From the NCBI GenBank assembly GCA_031256825.1, contig JAIRPV010000006.1:33092-97091 (forward strand): a stretch of DNA of 64,000 bases, given 5' to 3'. The DNA is from Oscillospiraceae bacterium (lineage in GTDB: Bacteria; Bacillota; Clostridia; Oscillospirales; Acutalibacteraceae). The notes under the pieces were generated by a model that was given only the letters and a program-made list of their open reading frames with translations, made no database searches and had not been told where the DNA came from. The translations under genes and the position numbers were made by a program. The number at the start of each line of letters is the position of its first letter. The first letter of the stretch is position 1. This document shows positions 58,644 through 64,000 of the stretch, one piece after another.

Positions 58644-59263
58644 GCGAACACCTCCTCAATCTTCCCAACCGCGCCCTGCAAAAGCAGCAGCGTGTCGCAG
58701 TTGAGGATGTCGTAAACCGAAAGGCTGTTGGCCGGGCTTACCTTCACGCCTTCAATATTGCGCGCGCTCAGGTATACCACGCGATCCGCCTCCGGGGTTA
58801 CGATCAGCGTCTTCTTCCCGGTCTCAAGGGCCCGCAGCGCCTTCGCCGCCTCTTTGGTCTTGATTTCTTCCAGGCCGAACGTGCTCAGCACCTTCATTTC
58901 GCCGTCGCGCACTTTCGAGCTAAGCGCGCTCTTCATGGCCAGGCGCTTCACCTTTTTGTTCACCGAAAACCCGTAGTCGCGGGGCTTTGGGCCCAGCGCC
59001 ACGCCGCCATGGATCCACTGCGGGCTGCGGGTACTGCCGTGCCGCGCGCGGCCGGAACCTTTTTGACGCCATGGCTTTTTGCCGCCCCCGCTGACTTCGC
59101 CGCGGGTCAAGGTGGACTGGGTGCCGCGCCGCTGATTGGCAAGGTACTGCCGCACCATCAGATGCATCGAAGGCACATGCGGCTCGATGCCGAACACAGC
59201 GTCGCTCAGCGCAATTTCGCCGGTGACAGCACCCGCCGCGTCATACACATTTACGTTTGGCAT
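58640..59263 (-). CDS. rplD: 50S ribosomal protein L4
   Basis: 207 aa. The extended loop (GTQSTLTRGEVSGGGKKPWR then QKGSGRARHGSTRSPQWIHG) lines the exit tunnel. In E. coli L4 represses its own operon through the S10 leader; whether the long leader here acts so is untested. Confidence 0.97.
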   Translation of the reverse strand: MPNVNVYDAAGAVTGEIALSDAVFGIEPHVPSMHLMVRQYLANQRRGTQSTLTRGEVSGGGKKPWRQKGSGRARHGSTRSPQWIHGGVALGPKPRDYGFSVNKKVKRLAMKSALSSKVRDGEMKVLSTFGLEEIKTKEAAKALRALETGKKTLIVTPEADRVVYLSARNIEGVKVSPANSLSVYDILNCDTLLLLQGAVGKIEEVFA

Positions 59264-59281
59264 AAGCTTGCACTCCTTTCA

Positions 59282-59920
59282 TTACGATGCTTTCGCCGCC
59301 GCTTTCACAGCGGAGGTAATCAGGACGATACCGCCCTTTGGCCCGGGGATTGCTCCCTTGATGGCCAGCAAGTTGTTGTCCGCGTCCGCCTGCACAACCG
59401 TCAGGTTCTGCACCGTTACGCGCTCATGGCCCAAATGGCCGGGCAGCTTTTTTCCTTTATAAACGCGCGATGGGGTTGAGCACGCGCCCAGCGAACCCTG
59501 GTGCCGCGCCACAGGCCCGGAACCGTGGGTCTCTTTCAGGCGGCTGAAATTCCAGCGCTTGATTGCGCCCGCGTACCCCTTGCCCTTGCTCGTGCCCGCA
59601 ACGTCCACTTTGTCGCCCGCCGTGAACACATCGGCCTTCAGGATGTCGCCCACCTGCACGCCGCTGAGCGCGAACTCTTTCAGCGTGCGCTTCGGGGCCA
59701 CGCCCTGCTTCGCAAAGTGCCCCGCCAACGGCTTTGTCACTTTTTTCACGCGGATGTCTCCAAAGCCCAGCTGCACCGCCTCGTATCCGTCGTTTTCCCG
59801 GGTCTTTAAAAACACCACCGGGCAGGGTCCGGCTTCCACAACCGTAACCGGCACAACGTTCCCTTTTTCATCGAACACCTGGGTCATGCCCAGCTTTTTG
59901 CCGATGATCGCCTTTTCCAT
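59282..59920 (-). CDS. rplC: 50S ribosomal protein L3
   Basis: 212 aa. [40 protein letters not shown] and [19 protein letters not shown] are standard; the loop reaches the peptidyl-transferase centre. GGAGGAG upstream. Confidence 0.98.
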   Translation of the reverse strand: MEKAIIGKKLGMTQVFDEKGNVVPVTVVEAGPCPVVFLKTRENDGYEAVQLGFGDIRVKKVTKPLAGHFAKQGVAPKRTLKEFALSGVQVGDILKADVFTAGDKVDVAGTSKGKGYAGAIKRWNFSRLKETHGSGPVARHQGSLGACSTPSRVYKGKKLPGHLGHERVTVQNLTVVQADADNNLLAIKGAIPGPKGGIVLITSAVKAAAKAS

Positions 59921-59977
59921 AAGTCTCCTCCTTATTGGTTATTGGTTGACCCGCAGGGCCAACTTGACCATTAAGCC

Positions 59978-60286
59978 TTACAGCTTAATTTCGATTTCCA
60001 CGCCCGCCGGCAGCTCCAGCCCCGAAAGGGCTTCCACAGTCTTGCCCGTGGGCCGCAGGATGTCGATGAGCCGCTTGTGCGTGCGCTGCTCGAACTGCTC
60101 GCGCGAATCCTTGTATTTGTGAACCGCGCGCAGGATTGTCACAATCTCTTTTTCCGTCGGCAGCGGCACAGGGCCGGATACCTGCGCGCCAGAAGCCTTC
60201 GCGGTTTCCACAATGCGCTCGGCCGCTTTGTCTACCAGCGTATGGTCGTACCCCTTGAGCCGGATGCGGATGTTACCTTTTGCCAT
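59978..60286 (-). CDS. rpsJ: 30S ribosomal protein S10
   Basis: 102 aa from ATG 60286, giving the standard length. A GTG four codons upstream (60298) is in frame and touches AAAGGC, so a slightly longer form is possible. [20 protein letters not shown] and VDILRPT-like [20 protein letters not shown] are standard. S10 is also NusE, the antitermination partner of NusB. First gene of the cluster, behind a leader of about 330 nt. Confidence 0.97.
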   Translation of the reverse strand: MAKGNIRIRLKGYDHTLVDKAAERIVETAKASGAQVSGPVPLPTEKEIVTILRAVHKYKDSREQFEQRTHKRLIDILRPTGKTVEALSGLELPAGVEIEIKL

Positions 60287-60298
60287 GTTACTCTTCAC

Positions 60299-60613
60299 GC
60301 CTTTCTTTTGTTTCGGCGATACTCCGCCGGCATGGCCCGCGGCGATTTGCTGTTAGCGAAATCCCGCAACGGTTCCGGGTGTTTCCTGGTTTTCCGCGAA
60401 GAAAAACCGGGAACGGCATATTCCCGGGAACCCAGCCATTCGGCCAAATCTGTTCGCCCGGTTTTTGAATCGGACATACTCCGCGGAAATTCCCCTTGTC
60501 AGGCTCGGCTTACAAGTTCCGGGCATACCCCTTCCCCTGAGCGCCGCCCCCGCAAAGCCACCTCCCGCATCAACGCATTCCGCACGCCAGAGCATCGCTG
60601 CTCAAACACGCGC
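60299..60613 (-). other. Long 5' leader of the ribosomal cluster
   Basis: From the predicted start (about 60613) to rpsJ, the leader RNA is GC-rich with several inverted repeats, e.g. CGGCG-GAGUAU-CGCCG at 60315-60330 and paired UUCCCGGGAA / ACCGGGAAC-type arms at 60395-60435. The word CGGAGUAU occurs twice (near 60475 and 60325). A 60-codon frame (60295-60477: MSDSKTGRTDLAEWLGSREY onward, very basic) ends overlapping the rpsJ GTG, but it has no properly spaced ribosome binding site. Leader-mediated control of ribosomal-protein synthesis is plausible; I recognise no known motif. Confidence 0.45.
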
Positions 60614-60619
60614 TAAAAG

Positions 60620-60648
60620 ATTATATCACAACGCGAAATAAATTGCAA
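60620..60648 (-). promoter_or_regulatory. Promoter of the S10-spc-alpha cluster
   Basis: TTGCAA (60643-60648), 17 nt, TATAAT (60620-60625). It is the only clear promoter for the cluster. An A/T-rich stretch upstream (60650-60680, runs of T and A) could act as an UP element. Confidence 0.85.
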
Positions 60649-60681
60649 GCTTTTTTTTAAATTTTTTGCGATTTTTTTACA

Positions 60682-60861
60682 CAGAAAAACGGTGCGCGAA
60701 TCGGCCCTTCCTTTCGCCCCAAAGGCAGGCCGCGCCGCGCGGCAAAGCATTCGGTTCGCCGGGCAAGCCAAAGGCCCCCCGCGCAACCGCGGAGGGGCAA
60801 CACAAGGCATACCATCGGCGCTCCCGCCGGATTTTCTCCGCGCAAGCGGACGAAAGTCAGC
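60682..60861. other. GC-rich gap between rubredoxin and the rpsJ promoter
   Basis: About 180 nt after the rubredoxin stop with no convincing gene. It contains an inverted repeat around 60778-60800 (CCCCCCGCG / CGCGGAGGGG), probably a terminator for rubredoxin, and a GCCGCGCCGCGCGGC string near 60730. The rest is unassigned. Confidence 0.4.
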
Positions 60862-61017
60862 TTACAGAGCCGTAAAACTCCCTTTTTCCAGGCCGCAAAC
60901 CGGGCAAACCCAATCGTCGGGCAGCGCTTCGAAGGCAGTTCCGGGGGCAATGCCATTTTCAGGGTCGCCAATGGCCGGGTCGTAGACATAGCCGCAGGCG
61001 CATTCATAGGATTTCAT
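60862..61017 (-). CDS. Rubredoxin
   Basis: 51 aa. [20 protein letters not shown], then [10 protein letters not shown]: two Cys-x2-Cys (here CACG and CPVCG) bind one iron. [14 protein letters not shown] is the classic rubredoxin turn. A small cytoplasmic electron carrier, used in anaerobes with oxygen-detoxifying reductases; no partner gene is adjacent. AAGGAG 10 nt upstream. The strong promoter suggests high expression. Confidence 0.97.
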   Translation of the reverse strand: MKSYECACGYVYDPAIGDPENGIAPGTAFEALPDDWVCPVCGLEKGSFTAL

Positions 61018-61075
61018 GCGACACGCTCCTTCTCAATTGAATGCTATGATAACAGCGGATCATATTTCCATTCTT

Positions 61076-61104
61076 ATTATAGCACACAATCAGAGGCCTG
61101 TCAA
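61076..61104 (-). promoter_or_regulatory. Full-consensus promoter of rubredoxin
   Basis: TTGACA (61099-61104), 17 nt, TATAAT (61076-61081). Leader about 50 nt. Confidence 0.9.
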
Positions 61105-61122
61105 GCGCGTTTTTGGCCCGCG

Positions 61123-63405
61123 CTAACCCCGTATCAGCGTTTCCGCGCCCTCGCACATTTCCTGCGCAATCTCCATGCTTTCCGCTTCCGCAAACACCCG
61201 CACGCGGCGGCCGCTCTTGTTGGGCGTGATCAGCACGCGGCCGTTGCTGCGCCGCAGCAGAATGCCTTCGCGGGCTGCGTCAACCTTCGTTTCCGCATCC
61301 TGCGCCTCGGTGAAAATTTGTTGCAGCATGGAGGGGGGGCAGGGCAAATCAAAGCTCTTCTTTTCCACATAAAACGGCGGCAGTTCCCCGCTCAGCCGTG
61401 CCAGGTTCCAGCCGGTTTCTTTCATAATCCCCAGAAGCTTGACCGCGCGGAACAGCGCATCGCGCACCCAGGGCTGCTTTGCCGAGAGCCGCCGCGCGGC
61501 GGAATCCGATTGATCGGCCGGGCTGAGCAAAAACCGCAGCGCCGAGCGCCCTTCGTGCGCGGCCAGCGCGTCGAGCATTTCCGGCGCGTCGTAGGGCAGG
61601 GCGACGTCGTTGCCCTGCCGCAGTTCGTATTGGCAGCAAACGGCCAGCAGCCGCTCCGGGGCATAGACCTGCCCTTCTTCTTCGGCGGAAAGCTCTGTGC
61701 CGGACTCGTCCAATTCCAGCAACAGCCCATGGGTCGTTTCGCAGCCCGCGCGGCTCAGCGTATCTTCCAGCAGATTCTGGATCTGCGGGCTAGCGCTGCG
61801 CACGCGCGCCGCCACACCCTCAAGGGTTTCCGGCGTTTGCTTCAGCATCTCGCGGGCATACATCATACGGATGGAGCTCATGTCGGCAGGTTCCTTGCAG
61901 GCGTCGGCCCCGCAGCGGTGGAACTCGCCCCGGCGCATTTTGGCCTCAATTTCGCGCTCCAGATAGCGCGGCACGCTCAGCCCCCCCTCGCCGCAAATCT
62001 TTACGCAAGGCTCTTTGCCGCCCATAACGAATATGCCCACGCCCAGCCCGCAGAAGGCCGTGAAAAAATTCAACTGTGCTTCAAAGCACTCGCCAAAGCT
62101 CCAAACGTGGCTCCCCACGCTCATCAGCCCGCCCGTCAGCGCCAGCATCAGCGCCTTGGCCGTGCCCGTGCCGTCGCAGGCGACGCCCGCTTTTTTGCAG
62201 CTTTTCACGCTGCCGATGGCCGCCCCCAGCGCAGCGCAGCTTTCGGGCGTGAGCAGCAGGCCATCCCCCCCGCCAACGCCGCCGTCGTCGAACAGCGCGG
62301 CGGACTGGCTGCCATATTTCAGATTGTTGCACAGAACACTATGCGCATCCACGATTTTTTGCGGCCAGACCGCCACGTTGGGCTGCACCTCGGCGCCCGC
62401 GCCAACCACCGCCTTTTCGCCAACGGCGCTGCCTTCAAACAGTTGCGCGGCACGGCGCACCGTTGCGCCGGCGCAGACGATTGCCCCGGTCAGGCAGGCG
62501 TTTTCGCCCACGGCCGCGTTTTGCAGCAACACGCTGCCGCGGATTTTTGCGCCGCCGCCCACAAGGCACCCGTCGTCAATCACAGCATAGGGGCCAACCA
62601 CAGCCCCCGGGGCAATTTCCGCCTCGTCGCCGATAAAGCAGGGGGCGATGAGCTGATAATCCCCGGGCGGCAAAAAGCTGCGCGGCATGGCGCACTGCAC
62701 CTTGTGATCCAGCATATCCCGCTGGCAGCGCAGATACGCTTCCAAATCGCCGATATCGCACCAATAGCCTTCCCCGCGGCTGCACGCAACAAGCTCCCCC
62801 CGCCGCATCAGCAGCGGGAACAAATCTTTCGCAAAGTCAAATGGCCGCCCTTCCGGCACCAGTTCCATTACATCCGGCCGCAGCATATAGATGCCGGTAT
62901 TGGCCAGGTTCGTCGTCGCCTGCCCCCAGGCGGGCTTTTCGATGAACCCGCAGATCCGCCCCGCGCCATCCGTCTGCATCAGGCCATATTCGCGGGGATC
63001 CTCCACTTCCAGGCCCAGAATTGTCACAGCGGCGCGGCTGCTTTCGTGCGCCTGCCGCAGCGCGGAAAGATCCAAATCGCACATGGCGTCGCCGCTGATA
63101 ACCAGAAAAGGCTCCTGCCAGCCGCGCGCAGCCAGCGCCACGCCGCCCGCCGTGCCCAGCGGCTGCTCTTCCGTCACAAACTCCAGTTCCAGCTGCCGAT
63201 AGGCCCCTGCGGGATACTGCCCCGAAATCATATGCGAAAGGTATCCCAAAGTCGCGCAGGCCTTCGTCACGCCATGACGGATGAGCAGGTCAAAAATATA
63301 CTCCAGCACAGGTTTGCCGCAAAGCCGCGCGAGCGGTTTTGGCAAACTGCATGTCAGCGGCCGCAGCCGGCTCCCCTCGCCTCCCGCCATAATCACTGCT
63401 TTCAT
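61123..63405 (-). CDS. Sugar nucleotidyltransferase-LbH-phosphomannomutase-like fusion
   Basis: 760 aa from ATG 63405, seven nt after AAGGGG; the upstream open frame lacks a site. Residues 1-235 are a nucleotidyltransferase (MAGGEGSRLRPLTCSLPKPL, EEQPLGTAGGVALA, GEGYWCDIGDLEAYLRC), of GDP-mannose or glucose-1-P type. About 250-370 are left-handed beta-helix repeats (GDEAEIAPGAVVGPYAVIDD). From about 375 a phosphomannomutase-like region starts (LKYGSQSAALFDDGGVGG). The canonical phosphoserine motif TASHNP is absent; CDGTGTAKAL stands near its expected neighbourhood. This three-part arrangement is known in Firmicutes and cyanobacteria; substrate here unproven, and the mutase part may be inactive. 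Confidence 0.9.
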   Translation of the reverse strand: MKAVIMAGGEGSRLRPLTCSLPKPLARLCGKPVLEYIFDLLIRHGVTKACATLGYLSHMISGQYPAGAYRQLELEFVTEEQPLGTAGGVALAARGWQEPFLVISGDAMCDLDLSALRQAHESSRAAVTILGLEVEDPREYGLMQTDGAGRICGFIEKPAWGQATTNLANTGIYMLRPDVMELVPEGRPFDFAKDLFPLLMRRGELVACSRGEGYWCDIGDLEAYLRCQRDMLDHKVQCAMPRSFLPPGDYQLIAPCFIGDEAEIAPGAVVGPYAVIDDGCLVGGGAKIRGSVLLQNAAVGENACLTGAIVCAGATVRRAAQLFEGSAVGEKAVVGAGAEVQPNVAVWPQKIVDAHSVLCNNLKYGSQSAALFDDGGVGGGDGLLLTPESCAALGAAIGSVKSCKKAGVACDGTGTAKALMLALTGGLMSVGSHVWSFGECFEAQLNFFTAFCGLGVGIFVMGGKEPCVKICGEGGLSVPRYLEREIEAKMRRGEFHRCGADACKEPADMSSIRMMYAREMLKQTPETLEGVAARVRSASPQIQNLLEDTLSRAGCETTHGLLLELDESGTELSAEEEGQVYAPERLLAVCCQYELRQGNDVALPYDAPEMLDALAAHEGRSALRFLLSPADQSDSAARRLSAKQPWVRDALFRAVKLLGIMKETGWNLARLSGELPPFYVEKKSFDLPCPPSMLQQIFTEAQDAETKVDAAREGILLRRSNGRVLITPNKSGRRVRVFAEAESMEIAQEMCEGAETLIRG

Positions 63406-63534
63406 CCTCGTTCCCCTTTCATCCGCGCTAAACGCCGCGTTTCGCGTTGCAGTCAGGCTTAGTATGCGGAAAGGGCGGAGGGTTATACGAAAGCCGGGCA
63501 AATTTGTTGCGGAACCCCTCTTGGGGGAACTGGC

Positions 63535-63568
63535 AAAAAAACAGGCCCGCCTTCCGGCAGACCTGTTT
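63535..63568 (-). terminator. rplL terminator
   Basis: On the minus strand AAACAGGTCTGCC pairs with GGCGGGCCTGTTT around GGAA, followed by TTTTT. It lies about 18 nt after the rplL stop. Confidence 0.9.
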
Positions 63569-63585
63569 GGCTGGGTTTGTGAAAC

Positions 63586-63960
63586 TTATTTGATTTCCAC
63601 CTTGGCGCCAACTTCTTCGAGCTTGGCTTTCGCGGCTTCGGCGTCGTCTTTGCTGATCTTTTCTTTGACCGGGGCGGGCGCGCCGTCTACGACCTTCTTC
63701 GCGTCGGCAAGGCCCAGGCCAGTCAATTCGCGCACAACCTTGATCACAGGGATCTTGTTGGGGCCAACTTCGGCCAGCACCACGTCGAACTCCGTCTGCT
63801 CTTCTTCAACGGCGGCGGATTCGGTGGGAGCGGCAACGGCAACAGCGGCGGCGGCGGAAACGCCGAATTCGTCTTCCACGGCGTGTACCAGTTCGCTCAG
63901 TTCCAGGACGGTCAGGCCCTTCAGTGTCTCGATGATGCTTTGAATCGCTTCGGATGCCAT
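63586..63960 (-). CDS. rplL: 50S ribosomal protein L7/L12
   Basis: 124 aa. N-terminal dimerisation helices ([20 protein letters not shown]), an Ala-rich hinge ([20 protein letters not shown]) and the C-terminal factor-binding domain ([20 protein letters not shown] then [13 protein letters not shown]). GGAGGATAATCAAT before the ATG. rplJ would be expected upstream, beyond the window. The last bases of the window (CTAGATATTAGATATT) belong to the short-repeat class. Confidence 0.98.
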   Translation of the reverse strand: MASEAIQSIIETLKGLTVLELSELVHAVEDEFGVSAAAAVAVAAPTESAAVEEEQTEFDVVLAEVGPNKIPVIKVVRELTGLGLADAKKVVDGAPAPVKEKISKDDAEAAKAKLEEVGAKVEIK

Positions 63961-64000
63961 ATTGATTATCCTCCTATACTGCTAGATATTAGATATTTGG

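Noticed and set aside
60299..60613. A known riboswitch or T-box in the rpsJ leader
   Set aside because: I found neither a T-box sequence (TGGNACC) nor any aptamer core I recognise.
60692..60985. A plus-strand frame rich in Pro/Arg/Ala
   Set aside because: It overlaps rubredoxin in antisense and has no start signal.
61318..63462. A 714-codon plus-strand frame
   Set aside because: Antisense shadow of the nucleotidyltransferase fusion, caused by GC-rich third positions. No domain or start signal.

Overview
The window looks like a chromosomal stretch of a GC-rich member of the Clostridia. The evidence is a complete S10-spc-alpha ribosomal cluster of Gram-positive type (zinc-binding S14 and S4, a KOW protein between map and infA), an S11-family D-Ala-D-Ala carboxypeptidase, consensus sigma-A promoters with 17-bp spacers, and a fragment resembling the sporulation gene yunB. 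A relative of the Oscillospirales or Christensenellales is plausible, but the sequence does not settle it.

Layout. 1-11621 (minus) is one uninterrupted frame of at least 3,873 codons. It encodes a secreted giant with six copies of a roughly 440-490 residue unit and runs off the left edge. 11987-17524 (plus) is a compact lipopeptide-type operon: an adenylate-forming ligase, a free acyl carrier protein, and a C-A-T-TE synthetase whose adenylation pocket reads like a serine code and whose thioesterase has Cys in place of Ser. 17585-21150 holds a carboxypeptidase, a metallophosphoesterase and a secreted LRR protein. 21275-25280 is a mosaic: a large serine recombinase joined to the yunB tail, a small gene behind a perfect hairpin, tRNA-Leu, a second recombinase remnant, a DUF2975 gene with a truncated XRE regulator, and tRNA-Ser.

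25362-34797 carries a membrane dipeptidase, a SulP-like membrane protein, a pair of SKY/AKY-type secreted proteins (one Gly-rich, one with a G8 tract at its start), a UPF0210 protein, a sigma/anti-sigma operon with two membrane proteins, a second LRR protein and a pseudouridine synthase. 34959-42991 (plus) carries a GNAT acetyltransferase, a GH38 alpha-mannosidase, a DUF4474 protein, an S41 protease homologue lacking its catalytic Lys, and a Thr-rich lipoprotein. 43035-44711 is a KDPG aldolase-KDG kinase fusion.

44781-60286 (minus) is the ribosomal cluster from rpsJ to rplQ, including secY, map, infA and rpoA but not adk. It has a leader of about 330 nt and one consensus promoter. 60862-63960 carries rubredoxin, a sugar-nucleotidyltransferase/phosphomannomutase-like fusion and rplL.

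Common threads are heavy investment in secreted repeat proteins, several two-domain fusions, and short degenerate direct repeats filling the spacers of even the ribosomal operon.
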